Shown: positions 55,143 to 62,990 of the stretch, piece by piece | Layout: each line of letters opens with the position of its first letter | How positions within the stretch are numbered: the first letter of the stretch is position 1 | Assembly: GCF_000427625.1 (NCBI RefSeq) | Contig: NZ_KE386569.1 | Span: 4,442,798-4,506,797 of the forward strand | Reading direction: 5' to 3' | Source of the DNA: Methylobacter luteus IMV-B-3098 | GTDB taxonomy: Bacteria > Pseudomonadota > Gammaproteobacteria > Methylococcales > Methylomonadaceae | Length of the DNA: 64,000 nt | Program-made: the position numbers and the translations under genes | The notes under the pieces: generated by a model | Database searches by the model: none | Seen by the model: the letters and a program-made list of their open reading frames with translations, nothing else | Told to the model about the DNA's origin: nothing

Positions 55143-55440
55143 AAAAAGCCGAATATTTCTAAACGATTGTGAGCGCCATCATGAGCGCCAAGGTCAAGAA
55201 AGGACACGGTTTAGGGGCTTATTGTGAGCAGGAGTATCGAAACGGCAGCCTAATGATTCTCAACAGTTCATTCTAGTATTGGCGCGGCTTTGACGCCCAT
55301 TTTCAACAGAATAACGCAACAGAATAGCCGAATGATTGTGAACGCTTGGTTCTAGGATTGGCGCGCTCTGTAATGCCATTATGGACGCGAATAAAGCAAC
55401 AGAAAAAGCCGAGCATGGTTCGCGGCAGAACTAAGTCCGT
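55143..55440. repeat. degenerate tandem repeats, about 80-bp period
   Basis: Units beginning AGCC recur at 55247, 55326 and 55407 (periods 79 and 81). Shared blocks include AATGATT, TTCTAG, ATTGGCGCG, GCCATT-like and GCAACAGAA. An earlier, weaker unit starts near 55145. The periods are not multiples of three and no frame is open, so this is not coding. Confidence 0.55.
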
Positions 55441-55639
55441 ATGCGGCATAGGATTCGATTTCAGGCGGTTTTAGTGCGTAGCTTAGTACGCAAGTATTCC
55501 GCTCAATCCGATGAACCGCAGCATATCAGAATTGATTTATTGCCCCAATATCCTGATTTTGTTAAATTTCCTGATATTATCGGCGCAAGCTCTACCCCTG
55601 CACTATTGACCGTTTTACTTTTGGCGACTATGCTTATAT

Positions 55640-55790
55640 TGCACTGTACAAACAGTGTCGGGCGTGAGAACCCGTTTATATAGGCAGCACAGCGCCTTAC
55701 ATGGCGTTTTTTTGTGTCCGCAGTTTTGTGGGCATATCCGTTTTATTGTCCATTCTGTTATGACTGGCTTGCTTGGGACAGCTCCGGCTG
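55640..55790 (+). ncRNA. candidate C4/CI-like antisense immunity RNA region
   Basis: A structured noncoding segment: hairpin CACTG/CAGTG (55642-55657), CGGG/CCCG (55659-55674), then CGCC/GGCG followed by T7 (55693-55713), then TGTCCGCAGTTTTGTGGGCA. This order and the last motif resemble what I remember of the region around the P4 CI RNA and P1 C4 RNA, upstream of the ash/icd-type frame. The ORFs crossing it are probably not translated. No covariance search was possible. Confidence 0.4.
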
Positions 55791-55879
55791 GATCGCTCTA
55801 TATAACGATTTCTCACACCCATTTAAGCCAGTCGCCAAAGTTGGCGGCGTTATTCAACCCAAGAACAAGAAGAACCGCT

Positions 55880-56173
55880 ATGAATACAGAGACAAAATTA
55901 AACCCAAACTTTAGCCACCGTCTAGCTGGCCTGGATGAAGAAGCAACGCCGCTTAATTTATCAGACTCTATTGATACATTGGCGTTACAGGCCGATAGCA
56001 TGCTGGCATTGATTAGCGATCAATTTGTTAATGACGATGACGAGCCGGTAAAAATGTCTGACGAAATTATGTATTGGTCTTTAGAGTCAGTGAGGCAGAT
56101 GGTTAAGGATATGCGGTGCATTGTTGACGCATATCACGAAGCAAACAGACAGGCAGCAAGGGAAAACGTATGA
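55880..56173 (+). CDS. small acidic protein of unknown function
   Basis: 97 aa starting MNTETKLNPNFSHRLAGLDE, acidic and helical, with the C-terminus EANRQAARENV. An AAGAAG site precedes the ATG. Longer frames begin upstream at 55655, but they run through the structured RNA and lack protein-like composition. The gene overlaps the next by four bases (ATGA). Such Asp/Glu-rich small proteins are common downstream of C4-type RNAs in satellites; no function can be named. Confidence 0.6.
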   Translation: MNTETKLNPNFSHRLAGLDEEATPLNLSDSIDTLALQADSMLALISDQFVNDDDEPVKMSDEIMYWSLESVRQMVKDMRCIVDAYHEANRQAARENV

Positions 56174-56409
56174 TTGCCGATATTAGTCCGAAACGCGAAC
56201 GAGAGTTTTCAGCCTTATGGAATGAAGGCAGATTTGAAAGAATTCATAGCATTACCTTTGAGGGCTATTGCGTTTTAAGCCGGTTACTTGAGAAATGCGA
56301 ATCAACTGAGGATGCAAAACTGATTGAGTGGGCTTTGCCAGCAATCAAAGCCGAACTTACCGATATGAATACCTTTAGGGCAGCAAAGACAGCAGGCGCG
56401 GAAGCATAA
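56170..56409 (+). CDS. small protein of unknown function
   Basis: 79 aa (MIADISPKREREFSALWNEGRFERIHSITFEGYC), overlapping the previous gene by ATGA and followed by a terminator after about 30 bp. Mixed charge, probably helical; a single Cys pair is present in SRLLEKCEST and EGYC. The tight coupling suggests that the two small proteins act together. Confidence 0.6.
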   Translation: MIADISPKREREFSALWNEGRFERIHSITFEGYCVLSRLLEKCESTEDAKLIEWALPAIKAELTDMNTFRAAKTAGAEA

Positions 56410-56438
56410 CACTAAAGAGCAATAATCCTTCATCAATC

Positions 56439-56465
56439 AAGGCTGGCTAATCACCGGCCTTTTTT
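56439..56465 (+). terminator. terminator after the two-gene unit
   Basis: AAGGCTGG pairs (with a bulge) with CCGGCCTT and is followed by T6. Confidence 0.65.
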
Positions 56466-56516
56466 GTTTCTGGATGCGGAAAAACTCCGCTACTAATTCC
56501 CCGATTCGGGGTAATT

Positions 56517-56543
56517 AAAAGGACGACATACCGACCTTTTTAC
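56517..56543. repeat. hairpin repeat AAAAGGACGACATACCGACC, copy 1
   Basis: AAAAGG and CCTTTTT enclose ACGACATACCGA. A near-identical unit occurs at 56889-56914. They flank the small zinc-ribbon gene 56645-56851. Confidence 0.5.
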
Positions 56544-56644
56544 CCCAATGGGGGAATATTAAATTTTAGCCGGGGTATTAATGCAAAATCCCATGATTCC
56601 GGTTAATATCAGCCAATAGGATAAACAGTATAAACAGGACATTT

Positions 56645-56851
56645 ATGGCCGAACAAAGAAAATCAGGATACTGCAAAAATTGCAAAAAAGACGTGATCGT
56701 ATTCAGGCCCGGAACAAATCACATACTGCATTTGCTGATTAGTATTGTAACCATGGGCGTATGGTTGATTCCGTGGTTTCTCCATTCAATAAAAATAGGC
56801 GGCTGGCGATGTCAAACTTGTGGTTCAAAATCAGTAAACAGTATTAAGTAA
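56645..56851 (+). CDS. zinc-ribbon single-span small protein
   Basis: 68 aa (MAEQRKSGYCKNCKKDVIVF) with CKNC before and CQTC after one or two hydrophobic segments (HLLISIVTMGVWLIPWFLHSI). The two CxxC pairs bracket the membrane part, so they can form one zinc ribbon on one face of the membrane. This small family is frequent in phage and host genomes. The gene is isolated between two copies of the same hairpin. Confidence 0.65.
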   Translation: MAEQRKSGYCKNCKKDVIVFRPGTNHILHLLISIVTMGVWLIPWFLHSIKIGGWRCQTCGSKSVNSIK

Positions 56852-57268
56852 TCCCGGCATATTTCACTACCATGGCAGAGGGTAGCTAAAAGGACGGCAT
56901 ATCGCCCTTTTACGACCTAAGCAATACTTAGCCCCAATTCCGATAAAAGGGGCTAATTCCCACCTTTAGCCGACGCAATATTGCATTGGCCTCACAAGTC
57001 TGGAATCTATTTAAATCGCTACGAGATTCACGGCACAGTATCGGGCCGCCATTGGCGGATGGATTCAACAGCAGGAAATTCTGCATAAATGTAGAGTTTA
57101 GTAGCCGCGCCAGACAGAGCGGTATTTTTGCGTTTCCGAAAAATCGGTAGCGGCAAGGATGCACTAACTCGATGCCGCCTTTAGAGATTCCCACCATTGG
57201 TGGATAGCAGGAAATCCTGCCATTAATCAATGCCCGATAAATCGGCAACAAGTGCGGCATTTTTTTAG
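56852..57268. other. right-end region of the element with palindromes, no confident gene
   Basis: Contains the second AAAAGGAC hairpin (56889-56914), CCGCCATTGGCGG near 57049, GCAGGAAATTCTGC (57071-57084), CCACC-ATT-GGTGG (57192-57204) and GCAGGAAATCCTGC (57208-57221). A minus-strand frame of 185 codons crosses it but also runs across the att repeat, and its composition reflects the palindromes. Confidence 0.5.
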
Positions 57269-57290
57269 CAAGTGCGACAAAATTGCGACA
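57269..57290. repeat. right copy of the 22-bp inner repeat (arm site)
   Basis: Identical over 22 bp to 45977-45998, inside the outer repeat; see left copy for motif. An imperfect third partial match (CAAGTGCGGCA) lies just upstream at 57249. Confidence 0.55.
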
Positions 57291-57373
57291 TTTTCTGCAA
57301 TAAGAAACTGAAGCACATAGTAAGCTATTGATTATATTTATACTATTTACTAAATGACTAATTAAATTGTCGG

Positions 57374-57390
57374 ATAAGTAGTCATACGAA
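57374..57390. repeat. right copy of the 17-bp direct repeat, candidate attR core
   Basis: ATAAGTAGTCATACGAA, identical to 45855-45871. Host sequence resumes after it, 134 bp before the lipoprotein gene. Confidence 0.65.
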
Positions 57391-57524
57391 TTTTCTCCTG
57401 CTCTATTCTGAGTATAAATGATTGCATCTATGTCATGAATTGAGGGAAAACTCATGGAATGATGTTCAGCATTTCCTTCCTTCATCTGGAAATTTTTCTA
57501 AGCATGAATTTAAGGAGAATATTA

Positions 57525-57914
57525 ATGACACATGAATATCAACCATTTAACCCATCCAAGCCCTTGCTACTGCTGTCTGCTATGTTCCTGCTGGGCGGTT
57601 GCGAAGGTAATCCCCCTGTCGACAAAATCTCCGCCGCGGAACATGCCTTTAATCAGGCCAATGTAGACGGCGGCGATAGGTATGCTCCGTTAGAGATGCG
57701 AATCGCCCATGAGAAACTGGATCAGGCCAGGGCGGCAATGTTCGAAGAGCATTACGAAAAAGCCGCGGCACTGGCCGATGAAGCGATGATTAGCGCCAAT
57801 CTGGCTGCCGCAAAAATTGATTCTGCAACATCCACGAAGAAACTGGAAGAGTTAAAGAAAAGCATCGGCTCATTACGCCAAGAAATAGGGACTCAGCAAC
57901 AGATGCAAAGATAA
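57525..57914 (+). CDS. DUF4398-type lipoprotein
   Basis: 129 aa starting at ATG 57525, with AAGGAG seven to eight bases before it; the frame opens earlier at 57459 without a site. The signal peptide ends in a lipobox (FLLGGC, Cys26), so it is a lipoprotein. The mature part is a helical repeat of the DUF4398 kind (APLEMRIAHEKLDQARAAMFEEHYEKAAALADEAMISANLA), of unknown function but often next to OmpA lipoproteins, as here. First gene to the right of the integrated element. Confidence 0.7.
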   Translation: MTHEYQPFNPSKPLLLLSAMFLLGGCEGNPPVDKISAAEHAFNQANVDGGDRYAPLEMRIAHEKLDQARAAMFEEHYEKAAALADEAMISANLAAAKIDSATSTKKLEELKKSIGSLRQEIGTQQQMQR

Positions 57915-57987
57915 AATGAAGGTAAATAAACAATCAGGCGGCTGTTCTTGAGCGTTAGGTAGTTAACCTTGATTAAGGAGTAACACT

Positions 57988-58773
57988 ATGTCAACTAAAA
58001 AGTGGAATGCGGCTTCAGTTTATTGCAAGGCAGGAATTCTAATAGGGAGTGTATTAATGCTGGCGGGGTGTGCCTCAGAGCCGCATAGGGGATTAGAGGA
58101 AGCAAGGCAGAATCTGAACCAGATCAAACAGGACCCGAAAATTGCCAGTAATGCGCCTGTGGCCTTGTACGATGCCGAGCAGGCTCTCAATAGGGCCCAT
58201 GATGCCTGGGAAGATGACGACGATGAAGAATATGTTGATCATTTGGTTTACATGGCAAATCAGAATATAAAAATTGCCGAGGCAAATGCCCAGGAAAAGA
58301 TAAGCCATGATGAGTTTGAAAGGTTAAGCGATAAAAGTAAGCAAATGCAACTGGACGCCAGAAAAAAAGAGCTTGAGGAGTTAAGGGCACGGCAAACCGA
58401 TCGCGGCATGATGGTCACTATGGGGGATGTGCTGTTTCAGACAGGCAGGGCCGATCTCAAGCCGGGTGCGTTGCAGAACCTTTACCGGTTGGCATCCTTT
58501 TTGAAAGAAAATCCCAAGCGCAATATCATGGTTGAAGGGCATACGGACAGTGTCGGTTCAAGCCAGAGCAATCAGCTTCTGTCTGAAAGGCGTGCCCACT
58601 CCGTGGCAAACTTTCTCATTTCCAACGGCGTGGACAGTTCGCGTGTAACCGATGTCGGTTATGGCGAAGAGTATCCTGTCGACACCAACAGCACCGCAGC
58701 CGGACGTGCAAATAACCGGCGGGTGGAAGTCACTATCTTGAACGAAGGCGAACAGTCCAGGCTGAGACGTTGA
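57988..58773 (+). CDS. OmpA-family lipoprotein with N-terminal DUF4398
   Basis: 261 aa. Signal peptide with lipobox LMLAGC (about Cys28), a helical DUF4398-like part (residues 30-125: NLNQIKQDPKIASNAPVALYDAEQALNRAHDAWEDDDDEEYVDHLVYMANQ) and a C-terminal OmpA domain (about 145-255) with the peptidoglycan-binding motif VEGHTDSVGSSQSNQLLSERRAHSV and NNRRVEV. It should tether the outer membrane to the cell wall. AAGGAG precedes the ATG. It follows the smaller DUF4398 lipoprotein by 73 bp, likely in one operon. Confidence 0.85.
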   Translation: MSTKKWNAASVYCKAGILIGSVLMLAGCASEPHRGLEEARQNLNQIKQDPKIASNAPVALYDAEQALNRAHDAWEDDDDEEYVDHLVYMANQNIKIAEANAQEKISHDEFERLSDKSKQMQLDARKKELEELRARQTDRGMMVTMGDVLFQTGRADLKPGALQNLYRLASFLKENPKRNIMVEGHTDSVGSSQSNQLLSERRAHSVANFLISNGVDSSRVTDVGYGEEYPVDTNSTAAGRANNRRVEVTILNEGEQSRLRR

Positions 58774-58829
58774 TGATTTGGGTGAAATCTGCGTTCCTGC
58801 GCCGGTATTATTGCCGGTGCAGGGATTGC

Positions 58830-61511
58830 TCATTGCCTTAAATCCTTAACCACGCGCACGACTTCATTGTCGCCGGGAATGGCTTCGATGCTGAATCCCA
58901 GTTTTCTCATCAGTGACAGCATGGGTTCATTGATTGCCAGTACCTCGCCTTCAAAAAAAGACATGCCTTTGTATTTGGCCGCCTGCATCAAGGTCTTCAT
59001 GATGCGGGTGCCTATGCCCAGGCCCTGGCAGTCATCGGAGACCACCAGCGCAAATTCCACGGAGTGGCCGTCGGGATTCATCATGTAACGGCCTACTCCC
59101 AGTTCGGCGGGCATGTTGTCATGATCGGTGATAGCTACAAAGGCCATTTCACGGTCGTAATCGATCTGCGTAAAGCGCACGATCATCTCCGGTGTCAGTT
59201 CCTGCAACGATTGCATGAAGCGGAAATACTTGGTGCGCTCCGACAAGCGATGTACGAAATCCTTTTCCATGTCCGCGTCTTCGGGGCGAATAGGGCGGAT
59301 GGTGATGTTCATGCCGTTGGCCAATTGATAATGCTGGGTCAATTCATGCGGATAGGGATGAATCGCCATGTGCGAGTAGGGCATGAGCTGATGAGAGACT
59401 TCGGCCTTGATACGGGCATCCACGGCCATGACGCCGTGCTCGTCGACGATCAGCGGATTGATGTCCAGCTCCAGAATTTCCGGCAGTTCGCTGACCATGA
59501 TAGAGATATTCAATAACACATCAACCAGGGTTTTCATATGGGCCGGCGGCAACTGGCGGAAAGCCTGCAAGTACTTGGCCGCCTTGGTTTTGGCAATTAG
59601 ATGCTCGACCATATAGGCATTGAGCGGCGGCAGCGCGACGGCGGTGTCCTGCATAATCTCCACCATGGTGCCACCTAAGCCGAAACTGATGGCGGGTCCG
59701 AATACCGGGTCTCTGACCACGCCGATCATCAGTTCGCGACCGCTGGGCGAGCGGAACATCGGCTCAACCGTCATGCCGACTTCAGCAATCTCGGCGTGTT
59801 GGCGTTTGATGGCTGATTCCATTTCGGTGAAGTTGCGGGAAACGTCCAGGGCGCTGTTGATATTCAGCCTGACGCCGCCGATATCAGATTTATGGCTGAA
59901 TTCGGCCATGTTGACTTTCAATACCACCGGAAATCCCAGGGTTTCCGCGGCAATCATGGCATCCTTGGCGCTGGATACCTTCACGGTTTGCGTGACCGGA
60001 ATATGGAAGGCCGCCAGTATCGCTTTCGACTCCTGCGTTGTTAAAATTTGCCGGCCTTCCGACAGCACACGCTCGATAATCAGCCGCGCGCCAGCTACAT
60101 CGGGCAGCGCCAGCTCATCAGAAGGCGAAGGGATTTGCTTGAGCAGGATCTGGTTGCGGCTATAAGTCGCTAAAAACGAAAAGGCATCGACCGCGACTTC
60201 CGGCGTATTGAAGTGGGCGATCTTGCTGTTATCGAACAGGTTCCGGCCTTCCTGCACGCGCGCACCGCCCGTCCATGAAGCCAGAACAGGTTTCTGACTT
60301 GAGCTGGCGCCCTCGATAACGTACTGGGCGACCTGGGTAGGATTCGTCATGGCCTGCGGCGTCAGAATAACCAGCACGCCGTCGATGTTTTTGTCTTTCA
60401 GGCAGATATCCAGCGCCTGCTTGTAACGTTCGGGCGTGGCATCGCCGAGAATGTCGATAGGATTGGCATGCGACCAGTGCGCCGGCAATACCGCGTTCAA
60501 TGCTTCCAGACTGGCCGGGTTCAGCTCGGCCATCTTTATGCCGACATCCTCGGCGCGGTCGGTGCTCATGACGCCGGGGCCGCCGGCGTTGGTAATAATC
60601 GCCAGCCGATCCTGACGGACTATGTAATTATTGGCCAATACGCGCGCGGCCGAAAACAGCTCGGCGATGCTATAAACCCGGACGACGCCTGCCCGCTCGA
60701 TGGCCGCGTCAAAGACATTATCGCCGCCGACCAGCGCGCCGGTATGCGACATAGCCGCCTTGCTGCCCGCCTCATGGCGGCCGGACTTGATCAGGATAAC
60801 CGGCTTCAGGCGCGCGGCGGCTTTCAGACCGCTTAAAAAGCGGCGGGCATCGCGTATGCCTTCCACATACATCAGAATGCCGGTTGTTTTGGCATCCATG
60901 GCCAGATAATCCAGCACTTCACCGAAGTCGACATCGGCGGCTGCGCCCATCGAAACGACCGTGGAAAAACCGATGCCCTGGGATTTGGCCCAGTCCAGAA
61001 TGGCTGTGCAGACGGCGCCCGATTGCGACAGCAGCGCCAGGCGGCCGTCTTTGACCGTGCCGTCGCCAAAGGTTGCATTCAGATGGCTGCTGGGCCGGAT
61101 GATGCCGAGGCAGTTCGGCCCTACGATGCGTATGCTGTAACGGTGTGCGATATCGAGCACTTCCTGTTGCAGTCGTCTGCCTTCAGGGCCCAGTTCACCG
61201 AAGCCCGCTGTTATGATGATGACCGAGGCGACGCCTTTCTCGCCGCATTGGCGCATGATGTCCGGCACAGAGGCGGCCGGTGTCGCAATCACGACCAGAT
61301 CCAGTTCTTCGGGAACGGCGCTCAGATCCGGATAGGCTTTTAAACCCTGCATCGTTTCCCGTTTGTTGTTGACCGGATACAGCCCGCCTCTGAAGCCCGC
61401 TTCCTGCATATTGAGCAACAGGCGATAGCCGACGCTGTTCTCGCGACCGGATGCGCCCACGATAGCTACTGTCTTGGGCGTGAAAAAAGGGCTTAGATAA
61501 TGAGGTCCCAT
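58830..61511 (-). CDS. acyl-CoA synthetase (ADP-forming)-GNAT fusion, protein acetyltransferase type
   Basis: 893 aa. The N-terminal 500 residues are an ADP-forming acetyl-CoA synthetase alpha-like domain (IVGASGRENSVG, CoA-binding SQSGAVCTAILDW, His in MSHTGALVGG), then an ATP-grasp beta-like domain (510-700), and a C-terminal GNAT domain (about 740-890) with VVSDDCQGLGIGTRIM as the acetyl-CoA motif. This layout is that of Pat/PatZ lysine acetyltransferases. I start at ATG 61511 (GGAG seven bases before) rather than 61577. Convergent with the OmpA gene. Confidence 0.87.
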   Translation of the reverse strand: MGPHYLSPFFTPKTVAIVGASGRENSVGYRLLLNMQEAGFRGGLYPVNNKRETMQGLKAYPDLSAVPEELDLVVIATPAASVPDIMRQCGEKGVASVIIITAGFGELGPEGRRLQQEVLDIAHRYSIRIVGPNCLGIIRPSSHLNATFGDGTVKDGRLALLSQSGAVCTAILDWAKSQGIGFSTVVSMGAAADVDFGEVLDYLAMDAKTTGILMYVEGIRDARRFLSGLKAAARLKPVILIKSGRHEAGSKAAMSHTGALVGGDNVFDAAIERAGVVRVYSIAELFSAARVLANNYIVRQDRLAIITNAGGPGVMSTDRAEDVGIKMAELNPASLEALNAVLPAHWSHANPIDILGDATPERYKQALDICLKDKNIDGVLVILTPQAMTNPTQVAQYVIEGASSSQKPVLASWTGGARVQEGRNLFDNSKIAHFNTPEVAVDAFSFLATYSRNQILLKQIPSPSDELALPDVAGARLIIERVLSEGRQILTTQESKAILAAFHIPVTQTVKVSSAKDAMIAAETLGFPVVLKVNMAEFSHKSDIGGVRLNINSALDVSRNFTEMESAIKRQHAEIAEVGMTVEPMFRSPSGRELMIGVVRDPVFGPAISFGLGGTMVEIMQDTAVALPPLNAYMVEHLIAKTKAAKYLQAFRQLPPAHMKTLVDVLLNISIMVSELPEILELDINPLIVDEHGVMAVDARIKAEVSHQLMPYSHMAIHPYPHELTQHYQLANGMNITIRPIRPEDADMEKDFVHRLSERTKYFRFMQSLQELTPEMIVRFTQIDYDREMAFVAITDHDNMPAELGVGRYMMNPDGHSVEFALVVSDDCQGLGIGTRIMKTLMQAAKYKGMSFFEGEVLAINEPMLSLMRKLGFSIEAIPGDNEVVRVVKDLRQ

Positions 61512-61634
61512 GGTGGCTCCGGTGACAATATGAAAAAGAACCGAAATGTTACCATTTTGCGCTTCCAGGCCAACCAAATTTTAGTGGCAAGGGCTGAGGG
61601 CGGGCCAAAATGGTACACTGGTCTTTTTGAATGA

Positions 61635-62222
61635 ATGATGGTTATGTTGACACGTTTGATCTCAAAGTTATTCATGGCCGCGCTGTTTGGCCTTGTTATG
61701 TCCGAGCCCGTATTCGCGCATGCCGGAGAGCATCACAGCCAGAACTGTTTTATTGACGTAGGCGATACCAGGCTTCGGGTGAGCGGCTACCAGTTTCAGC
61801 CGGGGCTGGAGAATGAGCATTTTTGTCGTGTTTTTCCTGAACTCGGGCAGATCATTATCGCGGTCGAGCCACTGGAAGAAGGGCTGGAAAACAGCCAGAT
61901 CGCGCTGGAATTGCTGGAACTATCTTCATGGTCAGACTGGCTTTTAAATGCCGAAAAGGCTTTTACCGTTATCAAGCAGCAGCCCGCCAAACAGTTCGGG
62001 GCGGGGCTTGTTTCGATTCAACAAGCCATCCGTCAACGCGGCGTTCATGCCTTGAAAGTGATCATACAGGATGAGTCAGGTCATCTTCGGCATCAGTACT
62101 TTGTATTTTTAGTGGGCGTTCCGGTCAATAAAATACTGGCGGTTCTGGCCGGCTTAGTAATGCTGGGATTGGGTTTTATCTGGAGCCGGAAAATAGCGGC
62201 GGGGGGAGACAGGGCGGCTTAG
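61635..62222 (+). CDS. periplasmic or membrane-anchored protein of unknown function
   Basis: 195 aa with a signal peptide ending near VFAHAGEHH. The mature N-terminus is His-rich (HAGEHHSQNC), the central 130 residues form a compact beta-type domain (FIDVGDTRLRVSGYQF, FCRVFPELGQIIIAVEPL), and a membrane span lies at the C-terminus (ILAVLAGLVMLGLGFIWSRK). The His-rich start hints at metal binding but is not proof. Several ATG codons (61635, 61638, 61644) are possible starts. Divergent from the acetyltransferase gene. Confidence 0.55.
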   Translation: MMVMLTRLISKLFMAALFGLVMSEPVFAHAGEHHSQNCFIDVGDTRLRVSGYQFQPGLENEHFCRVFPELGQIIIAVEPLEEGLENSQIALELLELSSWSDWLLNAEKAFTVIKQQPAKQFGAGLVSIQQAIRQRGVHALKVIIQDESGHLRHQYFVFLVGVPVNKILAVLAGLVMLGLGFIWSRKIAAGGDRAA

Positions 62223-62249
62223 GTCGCCCCACAGATAAGGTGCGTGCAG

Positions 62250-62345
62250 TGTAGGTGCGAATTCATTCGCACTGGATAGAGCCGGTACACGAGCGTTTGT
62301 CCCGGGTCGAATACCCTAAAGGGCACAAGTGAATTCGACCTTACA
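62250..62345. repeat. palindromic repeat in the 62223-62356 gap
   Basis: Contains GTGCGAAT-TC-ATTCGCAC (62255-62272). Its outer ends TGTAGGTGCGAATTCA and, inverted, TGTAAGGTCGAATTCA (to 62345) are imperfect inverted repeats. A TGATGTTGCG, similar to the TIR of the MITE-like element, follows on the minus strand at about 62349-62358. The small gap holds no gene. Confidence 0.5.
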
Positions 62346-62356
62346 ACTACGCAACA

Positions 62357-62986
62357 TCAGTTAATCAATAGTAAGGCACGATAACGATCCAGATCTCTCA
62401 CCGTATCAAGATCCCACTGCTCCCTCAATTCATAATGGCGTAGCTGCAATTGATCGATGTGGGCGCGGGTTTGCGCTAGAACCTTCGATGTGCCCCAGAT
62501 CATGCCGGTAAACAATTCGGGGCAGGGCCGGTTAAGGCCGATCAAGACATAGCCACCATCTTCGGCGGGCGCCAGAACCAGATCCTGGTCCTCACGCAAG
62601 GCTTTTATGGCTTCTTCCAGATCGGATTCAGTTAATGACGGGCAATCACAGCCCATGAGCAAGGCGTGCGGATAAGCAGCCAGCGCCGATTCGAAAGCCA
62701 GATGCATGCGCTCGCCCAGACCGGTGCCCTGTTGCTGCTTCAGCTCCAGGCGATAAGCGGTCGCCGAGGCGGTGAAAAAGCCATGATCGATAGATGGCGC
62801 GCACCAGAGTTGCACGGGGCATAATCGGCTTTGCGTCGCCAGTTTCAGCGCTCTTTTGGTAAGTTGAACATGAACGTCGGCCGCTTGTTCAGCGGTCAAT
62901 GCCGGCGTTAATCGGGTTTTAACCTGGCCCGGAACCGGCGCCTTGCAGAAAACCATTAATACAGTATCGGGGTATTTGTATGTCAT
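62357..62986 (-). CDS. TIGR04282/DUF2064-family glycosyltransferase
   Basis: 209 aa. It contains the DUF2064 patterns FCKAPVPGQVKTRLTP (nucleotide-binding start), LLMGCDCPSLTESDLEEA (DxD-like CDCPS) and APAEDGGYVLIGL. Families of this type are annotated as arsenosugar biosynthesis glycosyltransferases, though most members sit outside arsenic loci. The stop TAA is at 62357-62359. Last gene of a leftward operon with the fatty acid hydroxylase and the TIGR04283-type gene; four bases separate it from the hydroxylase. Confidence 0.8.
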   Translation of the reverse strand: MTYKYPDTVLMVFCKAPVPGQVKTRLTPALTAEQAADVHVQLTKRALKLATQSRLCPVQLWCAPSIDHGFFTASATAYRLELKQQQGTGLGERMHLAFESALAAYPHALLMGCDCPSLTESDLEEAIKALREDQDLVLAPAEDGGYVLIGLNRPCPELFTGMIWGTSKVLAQTRAHIDQLQLRHYELREQWDLDTVRDLDRYRALLLIN

Positions 62987-62990
62987 TGAA

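Larger units (their letters stand above)
45855..57390. mobile_element. 11.5-kb P4-like integrative element (probable phage satellite)
   Basis: Bounded by the 17-bp direct repeat ATAAGTAGTCATACGAA at 45855-45871 and 57374-57390. It contains a tyrosine integrase at the left end, an excisionase-like HTH protein, a TOPRIM/SF3 primase-helicase of P4-alpha type, a C4/CI-like RNA region and many small ORFs, plus one tape-measure protein. Terminase, portal, capsid and other tail genes are absent, so it cannot make particles alone. Gene content and size fit satellites that depend on a helper phage. An integrative plasmid is the alternative. Confidence 0.75.

Noticed and set aside
54838-55440. Retron or diversity-generating element from the repeats
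   Set aside because: No reverse transcriptase is present in the element; the repeats alone do not support it.
55441-55683. 80-codon ORF with a hydrophobic end
   Set aside because: It overlaps the structured RNA region and the terminator-like stem, and lacks a ribosome site; retained only as an alternative to the noncoding reading.
55655-55879. 75-codon N-terminal extension of the 97-aa gene
   Set aside because: It runs through hairpins and a T7 stretch; the internal ATG 55880 has a better site and protein-like sequence begins there.
56928-57485. 185-codon minus-strand ORF at the right end of the element
   Set aside because: It crosses the att repeat and starts in host DNA, has no ribosome site, and reflects palindromic DNA. 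An Ash/Icd-like small protein remains possible but unsupported.
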